In this document: in pieces, positions 33,753 through 42,101 of the stretch
How positions within the stretch are numbered: position 1 is the stretch's first letter
Layout of the letters: each line of letters starts with the position of its first letter
Assembly (NCBI GenBank): GCA_964581815.1
Contig: CAZORE010000027.1
Span: 1-64,000, forward strand
Direction: 5' to 3'
DNA: 64,000 bases
From: Trebonia sp964581815
GTDB lineage: Bacteria; Actinomycetota; Actinomycetes; Streptosporangiales; Streptosporangiaceae
Program-made: the position numbers and the translations under genes
The notes under the pieces: model-generated
Database searches by the model: none
What the model was told of the DNA's origin: nothing
What the model saw: the letters and a program-made list of their open reading frames with translations, nothing else

Positions 33753-35118
33753 CGCTCATCGCGACGGCGAGCCGGCCCATCGCGGCGGCGAAGTGGTCGC
33801 CGCGGTCACGGTAGTCCCTGAAGTGGCCGAAGCTCGGGGCGGCCGGCGAGAGCAGCACGATGCCGTCCGGCCGCGCCCAGCCGAACGCCCGCGTCACCGC
33901 CTCATCCAGGTCCCGGCAGTCCTGGATGCCCGCGAAGTTTTCCTCCGCGGGGGCCGCGGTCGCCGCGAAGGCCGCGCCGATCCGGGGCCCGCTGTCCGGC
34001 AGCGCCAGAACGAAGGTCGGTTCTCCTCGTCCCCGCACGCCCTCCGCGAGCGGCGCGTAGTCGATGCCGCGGTCCTGTCCGCCGACGATCAGCGCGACGC
34101 GCCGGCCGGGGAAGGAGTCGAGGGCGGCGAGCGTCGGCAGCACGTTGGTCGACAGCGAGTCGTCGATGAACGTGACCCCGTCCACCGTGCCGACCGGGGT
34201 GAGGCGGCTGGGCAGCGGGATGAAGCCGGACGCCGCGTCGGCCAACCGCTCGTCATCCGCGGCCTGGCGGACCAGTTCCTGGTCGCCGGCGGCGGCGCCG
34301 AGTCCGCAGAGCACGGCGCGGGCGATCAGCGCGTTGCGGCGGTTGTGCCCGCCGGGCAGGCCCAGGCCGTCCATCCAGGTCGCATCCGGGTCGTCGGTTT
34401 CGCTGACCCATTTCACGCGCGGCCCGAGCAGCCGGGACCGCGAGCGCAGCAGCCCGCTGTCGCCGTTGGCGACGGTGAGGTCCGCGCCGGGCTGGGACGT
34501 CGCCGACAGCTTGTCGCCGTAGTAGCGCTCGACGTCGCCGTGCCACGGCAGGTGGTCGGGGTGCAGTGACGTCACGGCGGTGACCGGCGGGGTCACCGCG
34601 AGGTCGGCCGCCGTGTAGCTGGAGACCTCGATCACCCAGTAGTCGAAGTCGCCGGCCTGGTCCGGGTCGTAGGGCGCGACGCCGAAGTTGCCGCCCACCA
34701 GGGCGGTCCGGCCAAGGCCCCGCAGCAGGTGACCGATGACCGCGGAGGTGGTCGACTTGCCCTTGGTGCCGGTGACGTACACCACCCGCTCCTGGTCCGC
34801 CTCGTTCGCCCACAGGCCAAGGCCGCCGACGATGGTCACCCCGGCCGCGCGCAGCTCCTGCGCCGCGGCGCCGTAGGGGCTGATGCCCGGCGTCTTGATG
34901 ACCACCGCGCAGGCCCTCAGGGCGTCCAGGCCCCCGTCGGCGGTGGGGAGTACGCCGCTCTCGTTCGGGCTGTCATCGACGAGGACCGGCGCCACGGCGA
35001 GCGTGCGCAGCTTGCGCACCGTCGCCTGGCCCTCTTTGCCGAGCCCCCAGACGCCGACCTTAGCGCCCTGCTCGGTAAGACGGGGCAGGTCGGACCAGCG
35101 CAGGGCCGGCCGCGTCAT
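33736..35118 (-). CDS. murD2: UDP-MurNAc-L-alanine:L-glutamate ligase MurD2
   Basis: This 460-residue Mur ligase adds glutamate to UDP-MurNAc-L-Ala. The ATP motif GTKGKST starts at 117, and the usual three-domain layout is intact. It sits directly behind murL with a 4-nt ATGA overlap. In known systems this pairing marks MurD2, which uses L-glutamate, with MurL then epimerising the terminal residue to D-glutamate. A normal MurD would be in the division and cell wall cluster, which is not here. The L-glutamate specificity is inferred from the partner gene, not from the ligase sequence. Confidence 0.85.
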   Translation of the reverse strand: MTRPALRWSDLPRLTEQGAKVGVWGLGKEGQATVRKLRTLAVAPVLVDDSPNESGVLPTADGGLDALRACAVVIKTPGISPYGAAAQELRAAGVTIVGGLGLWANEADQERVVYVTGTKGKSTTSAVIGHLLRGLGRTALVGGNFGVAPYDPDQAGDFDYWVIEVSSYTAADLAVTPPVTAVTSLHPDHLPWHGDVERYYGDKLSATSQPGADLTVANGDSGLLRSRSRLLGPRVKWVSETDDPDATWMDGLGLPGGHNRRNALIARAVLCGLGAAAGDQELVRQAADDERLADAASGFIPLPSRLTPVGTVDGVTFIDDSLSTNVLPTLAALDSFPGRRVALIVGGQDRGIDYAPLAEGVRGRGEPTFVLALPDSGPRIGAAFAATAAPAEENFAGIQDCRDLDEAVTRAFGWARPDGIVLLSPAAPSFGHFRDYRDRGDHFAAAMGRLAVAMSVSPRP

Positions 35119-36584
35119 GCGTCACCGAGCGAGTACGCCGCGGGGACGAAGCTGACGCCGACCGGGTGCCGCATCGCCTCGATCTCCTCCCCGGCGGGCG
35201 CGTCGGGGCGTCCGGTGACCTCGGCCGCGAGCTCCTGCAGCAGGGCCGTCCCGGCCCGGTCGGCCCGCCGGGCGGCGAGCACGACCGCGGCGCGGCACTC
35301 GTTTACCTCGCCCACGCACTCGAACGGCTTGGTGCCCGAGCCGAGCAAGGTCTGGAACTTCCCCTTGAGCTCCGGGTTGTCCAGCGGCTCGCCGCCACCG
35401 CCGTCGGCGGCGAAGACCGCGCGCAGCTGCTCCGCCGGCATGAACGGGGCCAGGATCAGGTCGATGAAGCAGCACTTGTCGCAGCGACCGCACCAGTGGC
35501 CGAGCCGTCGGCTCGTATCGAGGTGAAAGGCCCGGTTACAGCTGCGGAACGTCCGGTGGTACCCGGCCAGCCCCGCGAACCGTTCCCCCACCCACAGTTC
35601 GGTCCGGTCACGCAGCGCGGAAAAGTAATCAGGCAGCCCGGCCGGGCCGGCCCGCAGCAGCTCACGGAAGCTCGCCTCGAACGCCGCGGACTTGGACCAC
35701 TGATGGTTGACCGCCCGCCCGTCGTGCTCGAGGGTGGGCACCGAGGCCGACCACTCGTTGGACATCACCACCGCGTCCCGCCCGCCGAGGGTCGCGGCGA
35801 GCACCGCGATCGCGGAGATGATCCCCGTCACCGGCACGTGCCCGTTGAGGAACCCGAGCTCCGCCGACCGCAGCAGCTGCGGGTCGATCTCCCGTCCGGC
35901 CCGGATCACCGGCAGCCCGCTCACCGCCGCCGGCCGCTCAATCGCCGCGAACCGGTCCCCCGGCCGGTTCACCACGAACAACACGATGTCCCCGGTCCGC
36001 TTCCGCACCCCCTCCACGGTCACGATCGAGTCGATCCCCCCGCCGAACGGGATCAGCGGCCGCAGCGAGGATGCGGGAGCGTCGACCGGGGCGTCCGCAG
36101 TGCGTGGATGTGCCTTTGGTGTCGCTATAGCTACACCAATGGCACTTTCACACGGAGCTGGCGCAGCCGGGGAGAACGCGGTCGCGGCCGGCGAGGGGGC
36201 CGCGGGGGCAGAGTGGAAGGTGAGGTCGGAGAGGTCGAGGCCGTTGCGGTAGGCGTACTCGCCGAGCCCCGACAGGTAGAACTCGCGCAGGAAGTCCAGT
36301 TCGCGATCGGTCAGTGCCGTGTCACCAAGGTCGACGACCGGCGGCGCGCCGGTCTTGTAGTAGGAGACCCCCGCGAGCAGGTAGACGATCCGCGCCGCCG
36401 CCCGCGCGGCGGGCGAGTCCCAGCCGGCCCCAGGCGCGAGCGACACGCGCTCCGCGAACTCGCGTCCGTCCAGCGAGTACCGGCAGGTCAGCAGCCCCTG
36501 CTCCCCGTCAGCGGCAAACCCCTCGTACCTGAAGACCTGGCCGCGCGCGGGCGCAGCCCCCTCGAAAGCTCCTGGCGAGTTCAT
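35115..36584 (-). CDS. murL: UDP-MurNAc-L-alanyl-L-glutamate epimerase MurL
   Basis: This 489-residue protein matches the MurL family, which converts the terminal L-Glu of UDP-MurNAc-L-Ala-L-Glu to D-Glu in an ATP-dependent way. It replaces glutamate racemase. Recognisable parts are Y-Y-K-T-G-A-P-P at 75-82, the P-loop-like P-F-G-G-G-I-D-S-I at 179-187 and the Cys-rich W-C-G-R-C-D-K-C-C near the C-terminal third. Residues of about 125-172 form a low-complexity insert that contains a 36-nt palindrome. TAAACT lies 8 nt before the ATG, so the gene may be leaderless. murD2 overlaps its stop. Confidence 0.85.
   Translation of the reverse strand: MNSPGAFEGAAPARGQVFRYEGFAADGEQGLLTCRYSLDGREFAERVSLAPGAGWDSPAARAAARIVYLLAGVSYYKTGAPPVVDLGDTALTDRELDFLREFYLSGLGEYAYRNGLDLSDLTFHSAPAAPSPAATAFSPAAPAPCESAIGVAIATPKAHPRTADAPVDAPASSLRPLIPFGGGIDSIVTVEGVRKRTGDIVLFVVNRPGDRFAAIERPAAVSGLPVIRAGREIDPQLLRSAELGFLNGHVPVTGIISAIAVLAATLGGRDAVVMSNEWSASVPTLEHDGRAVNHQWSKSAAFEASFRELLRAGPAGLPDYFSALRDRTELWVGERFAGLAGYHRTFRSCNRAFHLDTSRRLGHWCGRCDKCCFIDLILAPFMPAEQLRAVFAADGGGGEPLDNPELKGKFQTLLGSGTKPFECVGEVNECRAAVVLAARRADRAGTALLQELAAEVTGRPDAPAGEEIEAMRHPVGVSFVPAAYSLGDA
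36110..36145. repeat. Near-perfect 36-nt palindrome inside murL
   Basis: Arms 36110-36127 and 36128-36145 match at 16 of 18 positions with no loop, centred on CTATAG. The element lies in frame in the low-complexity insert of murL. It has lower GC than the gene around it, which suggests insertion. Confidence 0.7.
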
Positions 36585-36735
36585 CGCGTGCGAGTTTACC
36601 GACTTGGGAGGGGCAAAGCCGCGACCCGCCTCGGGAAGCGAGGTGCGCTGGCGGTTCGAGCCGCGCGCGTTCGGGACCCGGCTTGTGGGTCACGACTGCG
36701 CGCGGGCGGACCGTCCGCACCTCGCAACCCAGCAA

Positions 36736-37890
36736 TCAGGCTTGGGCCGACGCGCAGGACTCGGCGTCCCGCAGGGCGCGCAGGATGTTGCCGCCGGCCA
36801 GGGCCTTGAGGTCCGCCTCTGACCAGTGCCGCCGCTGCAGCTCGCGAAAGAGCGCCGGGTAGCGGCTCACGTCGTGCAGGCCGGGCGGCAGCGACGGGGT
36901 GCCGTCGAAGTCGGCGCCGATGCCGACGTGGCCGACGCCCGCCACCTCGCGGACGTGGTCGATGTGGTCGGCGACCTGGGCCAGGGTGGCGTCCGGCATC
37001 GGGTGGTCCTTCTCCCATTCCCGGAGCAGCCCGAACACCTGTTCCAGGTTGTCCGGGTCATGGCCGCGGCCCGCGGCGAACGCCTTGAGGTCGGCGAACC
37101 AGTCGGTGCAGGCCTGGGAGACGAAGAACGGGACGAACGCGACCATGCACACGCCGCCGTTGACCGCCAGCCGGGCGAGCACGTCGTCGGGCACGTTGCG
37201 GGGATTGCTGGTCAGCGCGAATGCCGAGGAGTGCGAGAAGATCACCGGGGCCCCGACGATGTCCAGGGCCTGGTTCATCGTGGTGACGGCCACATGGGAC
37301 AGGTCGACGAGCATGCCGAGGCGCTGCATCTCCGTCACCACGTCACGGCCGAACGCCGACAGGCCGCCGCAGTCCGGCTGGTCGGTCGCCGAGTCGGCCC
37401 AGCCGACGTTGTCGTTGTGCGTCAGCGTCATGTACCGGACGCCGAGGGCGTACAGGGAGCGCAGCACGCCGAGCGAGCTGTTGATGCAGTGGCCGCCTTC
37501 CGCGCCGAGCAGCGAGGCGATCTTGCCCGCCGCGAACGCCGCGTCCACGTCGTCGGCGCGCACCGCCAGCTGGAAGCGGCTCGGGTAGGCGGCGATCATC
37601 CGGTGCACCAGGTCGACCTGCTCGAAGACCGCGGTCACCGCCGCGTCGCCCGCCAGGCTCGCCGGGACGTAGACCGACCAGAACTGGCCGCCCACCCCGC
37701 CCTCCACCAGGCGCGGTATGTCGGTGTGGGTGCTGTCAAGCCGCCCGGACAAGCCCGCGGCGGCCGGGTCGAGGGAAAACTTCTCCCTGATGACCCAGGG
37801 CAGGTCATTGTGCCCGTCGATCAGCGGGAAGCGGCTGAGCATCGCACGGGTCAGGGACAGGGACAGGGCAGCGCCGTCTGCGGTAACCAC
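36736..37890 (-). CDS. Membrane dipeptidase-like metallopeptidase, family M19
   Basis: This 384-residue zinc peptidase belongs to the renal dipeptidase family. Metal-site residues are seen as His27 and Asp29 in D-G-H-N-D, the bridging Glu131 in G-A-E-G-G, and His199 and His220 in D-L-S-H and F-S-H-S-S. A later G-A-D-F-D-G supplies the last acid. The family cleaves dipeptides, often with D-residues at the C-terminal side. No signal peptide is seen, so it should be cytoplasmic. GTG 37890 is supported by a TAGCCT box 7 nt upstream. Its place just upstream of murL and murD2 hints at a role in cell wall peptide turnover, but this is inference. Confidence 0.9.
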   Translation of the reverse strand: MVTADGAALSLSLTRAMLSRFPLIDGHNDLPWVIREKFSLDPAAAGLSGRLDSTHTDIPRLVEGGVGGQFWSVYVPASLAGDAAVTAVFEQVDLVHRMIAAYPSRFQLAVRADDVDAAFAAGKIASLLGAEGGHCINSSLGVLRSLYALGVRYMTLTHNDNVGWADSATDQPDCGGLSAFGRDVVTEMQRLGMLVDLSHVAVTTMNQALDIVGAPVIFSHSSAFALTSNPRNVPDDVLARLAVNGGVCMVAFVPFFVSQACTDWFADLKAFAAGRGHDPDNLEQVFGLLREWEKDHPMPDATLAQVADHIDHVREVAGVGHVGIGADFDGTPSLPPGLHDVSRYPALFRELQRRHWSEADLKALAGGNILRALRDAESCASAQA

Positions 37891-37897
37891 GTGGTCA

Positions 37898-37903
37898 AGG
37901 CTA
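37898..37903 (-). promoter_or_regulatory. Leaderless -10 of the M19 dipeptidase gene
   Basis: TAGCCT on the minus strand lies 7 nt before GTG 37890. No Shine-Dalgarno sequence is visible. Confidence 0.4.
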
Positions 37904-37917
37904 GCCCGGCGTCCCGG

Positions 37918-39351
37918 TCAGGCCGCTTCCGGTACCGGCTCCGCGGCACCGCCCCGAGGCCCGGCGGCCATGGTGGGCGCGGCGTCGGCGTCGTTGACGA
38001 AGCAGGCGAACGCCACGCCGAGCGCCATCAGGCCGGCGGCGGCGAGGAACGCCAGGTGGTAGCCGGCCAGGTCGCGGGCGCCCGCCCCGGTCGCGGCGAG
38101 CACCGTGCCGAGCAGCGCGACGCCCGCCGCGGCGCCCGCCTGGCGGACGGTGTTCACCAGCGTGGAAGCGTGCCCGGTCTCCGCCGCGGTGACGCCTGCC
38201 ATGTTCGCGGTCTGCGCCGGCGACATGTTGAAGCCGAACGAGCAGCCGGTGAAGAACATCAGCAGCGGTATCACCCAGAACGCGTCCGACGGCCCGGCCA
38301 GGGCCATCAGGCCGATGGTGGTGACCGTGCCGCACATTCCCGCGATCATCAGCCGCCGCGGCCCGACCCGTTTGTACAGCCGGGTGGTGACTTGAACGCC
38401 CATCATGCCGCCAAGCGCCTCGGTGAAGGTGGACAGCCCGGAGTGGATCGCGGAGAAGCCGAGGCCGTTCTGCAGGTAGAGCGGCACGAGGAACAGCGTG
38501 CCCATGAACCCGGCGCCCGCGGCGGTGAGGGTCAGGCTGGTGGTACGGAACAGCCGGTCGCGGTAGAGCCGCAGCCGCAGTAGCGGCTCGGGACGCCGTT
38601 CGACGGCGATGAACGCGGCGAGCAGCACCAGGCCGCTCACGCCGGTGCCGAGCACCGCCAGGGAACCCCAGCCCGAGACGGCCCCGGTCGAGAGCGAGTA
38701 CATGACAAGCGGGAAGCCGGACGCGGCGAGCAGGAAGCCCGGCAGGTCGAACCGGCCGGGCGGGTGCTCGGACCCGGCCGGAAGGAACAGCAGGCCGACC
38801 AGGACCGCGGCCACGCCGACCGGCAGGTTGATGTAGAAGATCCACCGCCAGGACAGGCCGTCGACGAGCGCGCCGCCGATCACCGGGCCGAGCGCCGGGG
38901 CGAGCAGCGTCGGCACGGTCAGCACCTGGTTGGCCTTGATCCGCTCGGCCGGCGGGAACGCCCGGGTGATCATCGTCATGCCGACGGGAACCAGGATTCC
39001 GCCGCCGAGCCCCTGCAGCGCGCGGAACGCGACGAGCTCGGGCAGCGTGGTCGCCAGCCCGCACAGCGCGGACGCCACGGTAAACAGCGTGATCGCCCCG
39101 AGCAGCACGTTACGGCCGCCGAAGCGGTCACCGATCCAGCGCGAGGCGGGCATCGCCACGGCCAGCGTCACCAGGTAGGCGGTCACCACGCCGCTGACCG
39201 AGCCGATCGGCACCGCGAAGGACCGCGACAACGTGGGCAGCGCGACGTTGACCACGGTCCCGTCCATGATGTTCATGAACATGGCCGCGACGAACACCGC
39301 GCTGACGACGGCCTTCTGGTTAACCGAGCGGACCGGCAGGGCGCACTTCAC
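37918..39351 (-). CDS. DHA2-type MFS drug/proton antiporter
   Basis: This 477-residue protein has about 14 membrane helices, the DHA2 (EmrB/QacA) layout. Motif C-like and A-like signatures appear as M-D-G-T-V-V-N-V-A-L-P-T in helix 1, W-I-G-D-R-F-G-R/G near the first cytoplasmic loop and W-R-W-I-F-Y-I-N-L-P in helix 5. It should export toxic or natural compounds using the proton gradient. The gene lies 27 nt upstream of the dipeptidase gene. The GTG start has no clear ribosome site. The substrate is unknown. Confidence 0.88.
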   Translation of the reverse strand: MKCALPVRSVNQKAVVSAVFVAAMFMNIMDGTVVNVALPTLSRSFAVPIGSVSGVVTAYLVTLAVAMPASRWIGDRFGGRNVLLGAITLFTVASALCGLATTLPELVAFRALQGLGGGILVPVGMTMITRAFPPAERIKANQVLTVPTLLAPALGPVIGGALVDGLSWRWIFYINLPVGVAAVLVGLLFLPAGSEHPPGRFDLPGFLLAASGFPLVMYSLSTGAVSGWGSLAVLGTGVSGLVLLAAFIAVERRPEPLLRLRLYRDRLFRTTSLTLTAAGAGFMGTLFLVPLYLQNGLGFSAIHSGLSTFTEALGGMMGVQVTTRLYKRVGPRRLMIAGMCGTVTTIGLMALAGPSDAFWVIPLLMFFTGCSFGFNMSPAQTANMAGVTAAETGHASTLVNTVRQAGAAAGVALLGTVLAATGAGARDLAGYHLAFLAAAGLMALGVAFACFVNDADAAPTMAAGPRGGAAEPVPEAA

Positions 39352-39427
39352 AAATCAGAAGAAGATCAGGAAAGCTGCGCTTGTACCAGGGATGTGGGCG
39401 GAGACATGGGCCACAGCCGTCGGGCAC

Positions 39428-41914
39428 CTAGACCCCGTGCGGCGGCGTCGCCCCCGCGGGGGTTGCTCCCCCCTTCCGCTTGCGCGGGCCGATGGTGGAC
39501 AGCCGGATGCGCGCGATGATCATCCAGGCGACGCCGATGAGGATCATCGCGCCGATGCCGGTCAGCCAGTGGGCCATGTCGTGCGTCCACAGGGCGTCGG
39601 GCTTCTGGCCGTTGGGACCTTGGCTGATCGAGGACTGGATGACGTTCAGGTTGATCGTCGAGGCCACCGCGCCAAGCCCCCAGCGCGCGGGCGCGATCAG
39701 CGCCACCGAGCCGATCGCCCCGGTCAGCGGGAACAGGCCGCCGGACAGCGCCACCTGGACCATGGTGACCCCGACGAGGATCGGCATGGTCTGGTCGCCC
39801 TTGGTCACCAGGGTGGAGATCGCCAGGCCGATGAGCATGGAGGTCACCGAGAGCACCGCGAGCGCGATAAAGATCTCGATGATCGCCGGGCCGGGGATAA
39901 CCACCCCGCTTGACGGCATCTTCACGCCGAGCAGGCCGACGAGCACGACGAGCAGGCTCTGGAACACGGCAATCACGCTAAGCACGAGGACCTTGGAGAG
40001 CAGATAAGCGGTGGCCGACAGCCCCACCATCCGTTCTCGCTCGTAGATGTCGCGCTCCTTGATGAACTCGCGGATCGACAGCGCCGTCCCTGACAGGACC
40101 GAGGACATCACCAGGATCATGATCATCTGGATGGCGCTGACGTTGAGCCCGGGCACCGGGGTCGACTGGACCAGGCCGAAGTGATTCGGGGTGGCCCGCA
40201 CCAGGGCGCCGAGCAGGATCGGCATCAGCACGCAGGTGGCGATGAAGACCCGGTCCGCCACCATGACCCGGCGGTACCTGCGGGCCATGGTGAAGATCTG
40301 GTCGAAGCTGCTGCGCTGCTTCGGCCGGGCGTTCTCCTGCCCGGCCGGGCGCCCGGCGTCGAGCCGCCGCTGGCGGACAGAGATCGGGGTGGCCACGTAC
40401 TTCACGAAGTCGGGCGAGGCCCGGTACTCGGCGGCGAAGTCGCGCTCCGGCTCGTCGGCGAACCGCTGGAAGACGTCCGCCCAGTCACCCGCGTTGAAGT
40501 ACTTCAGGCCCTCGGAGGGCGGGCCGAAGTAAGCCATCTTGCCGCCGGGCTGCAGCACGATGAGCCGGTCGCACTGGTCGATGAGCTTCGACTCGACGTC
40601 GTGAGTGATCACGATGACCGACTGCCCCGTGGCGGCGTCCTTGTTGGCCATCTTCCGCATCTGCGTGAACATGTCGCGCTTGAGGTGCGGGTCGAGCGGC
40701 GAGGTCGGCTCGTCGAGGAACAGCAGCGACGGCTTGGTCAGCAGCTCCATGCCGATGTTGACCCGCTTCTTCTGACCGCCGGACAGCCGGTCGATGCGGG
40801 TTTCCGCGTGCCTGGTCATCGACAGCTCGTCGAGCACCTCGCCCACCCGCTGGTCGCGCTCGGACTCCCCGGTGTCCGGCGGAAAGCGCAGCTCGGCCTG
40901 GTAGCCGAGCGCGGTCTTCGCGGTGAGCTGGTCGTGCGTGACGGACTCCTGCGGCACGAAGCCGATGCGCTGCCGCAGCTCGTCGTAGTTCTCGTACAGG
41001 TCGCGGTAGTCGTAGAAGACGTTGCCAGTGGTGGCGGGCCGCTTGCCGGTCAGCGCGTTGAGCAGGGTGGACTTGCCCGCGCCCGCCGGGCCGATGACCG
41101 CCATCATGGACCGCTCGGCCAGCGGGAAGGTGATCCCGTCGAGCAGGATCTTGTCCTTGTGGCCGTCGTGCACCACGACCCGCAGCTCGTGCGCCTCGAA
41201 CGTGGCCCGCCCGTCGTCGACGTATTCGATCAGCTCGCCGCCCACCAGCCGGAAGGTGGCGTGGCCGATCGCGATGATGTCGTTGTCTTTCAGCTCGGCC
41301 TGGTTGACCCGGGTGCCGTTGACGAACGTGCCGTTGTGGCTGCCCAGGTCAAGGATCTGGTACCGGCCGGTCGCTGACTGCCGCAGCTCGGCGTGCTGCT
41401 TGGACACCCCGAGGTCGGACACCACGATGTCGTTGTCCGGGCGGCGGCCGATCTTCATGACCTTGGACTGGATCCGCACCTTGGACGTGGGCTCGCGCAG
41501 CACGCCGGGCATGAACGTGGTGTCGCTCGACGACACCGGTGCCCGGTGGCCGCCGCCCGCGCCCGGCTGGCCGCCCGCGCCCGGCGGCTGCTCCAGCTCG
41601 AAGCGGAGCACCGGGCCGTCCTCCGGGTGCCCGAAGTGCACCACGTACGGCTTGCTGACCTCCAGGCGCATGATCCGCTCGGAGCCGAGGAACGTGCCGT
41701 TGCGGCTGCCCCGGTCCTCGAGTACCCAGACCGGTCCCTCGACGCGGAGCACCGCGTGCTCCCACGACACGCGCGCGTCAACCAGCGGAATGTCCGCCCG
41801 CTCGTCGCGCCCGATCCGGTACTCCTGCCCGCTGTCTAGCCGGTGGGTGTTACGCACCGTGCGCACAAGCAGGGGAGGTGCGGCATGCGAGCTCTGAGCC
41901 ACTTGATTCCCCAC
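39428..41914 (-). CDS. FHA-FHA-ABC-permease exporter, Rv1747-like
   Basis: This protein of about 828 residues joins two phosphothreonine-binding FHA domains (about 15-105 and 140-225), an ABCG-type ATPase and a six-helix ABC2 membrane domain (about 540-815). FHA signatures G-R-D-E and S-R-N-G-T, then G-R-R-P and S-H-N-G-T, are intact. The ATPase has GPAGAGKS at about 275-282, the signature L-S-G-G-Q-K-K-R and L-L-F-L-D-E-P. Mycobacterial Rv1747 has the same order and is switched by Ser/Thr kinases. The linker between the FHA domains holds S-S-S-D-T-T-F that could be phosphorylated. GTG 41914 follows GGGAGG. Export of a cell-wall glycolipid is inferred by analogy. Confidence 0.9.
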   Translation of the reverse strand: MGNQVAQSSHAAPPLLVRTVRNTHRLDSGQEYRIGRDERADIPLVDARVSWEHAVLRVEGPVWVLEDRGSRNGTFLGSERIMRLEVSKPYVVHFGHPEDGPVLRFELEQPPGAGGQPGAGGGHRAPVSSSDTTFMPGVLREPTSKVRIQSKVMKIGRRPDNDIVVSDLGVSKQHAELRQSATGRYQILDLGSHNGTFVNGTRVNQAELKDNDIIAIGHATFRLVGGELIEYVDDGRATFEAHELRVVVHDGHKDKILLDGITFPLAERSMMAVIGPAGAGKSTLLNALTGKRPATTGNVFYDYRDLYENYDELRQRIGFVPQESVTHDQLTAKTALGYQAELRFPPDTGESERDQRVGEVLDELSMTRHAETRIDRLSGGQKKRVNIGMELLTKPSLLFLDEPTSPLDPHLKRDMFTQMRKMANKDAATGQSVIVITHDVESKLIDQCDRLIVLQPGGKMAYFGPPSEGLKYFNAGDWADVFQRFADEPERDFAAEYRASPDFVKYVATPISVRQRRLDAGRPAGQENARPKQRSSFDQIFTMARRYRRVMVADRVFIATCVLMPILLGALVRATPNHFGLVQSTPVPGLNVSAIQMIMILVMSSVLSGTALSIREFIKERDIYERERMVGLSATAYLLSKVLVLSVIAVFQSLLVVLVGLLGVKMPSSGVVIPGPAIIEIFIALAVLSVTSMLIGLAISTLVTKGDQTMPILVGVTMVQVALSGGLFPLTGAIGSVALIAPARWGLGAVASTINLNVIQSSISQGPNGQKPDALWTHDMAHWLTGIGAMILIGVAWMIIARIRLSTIGPRKRKGGATPAGATPPHGV

Positions 41915-42101
41915 CGATGAATTCCTCCCGCTCACGCAAATACTGCCCGTCTCGGGCATAAGTCTGGTCAAGAGTCTAGGGCCCGGACGTGATTTCCGGA
42001 ATCTGGTGAACTATAACTACGACGAGACGCTTCTCGCGTTCTCACGTGTGTAGATATCTGTCGATGTCAGAATTCGGCAGCACAGACCTGGGGGGCCGAC
42101 C

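Noticed and set aside
36601..36735. Possible tRNA because of a GGTTCGAGCC-like T-loop
   Set aside because: No acceptor stem, D-arm or anticodon arm can be drawn around it.
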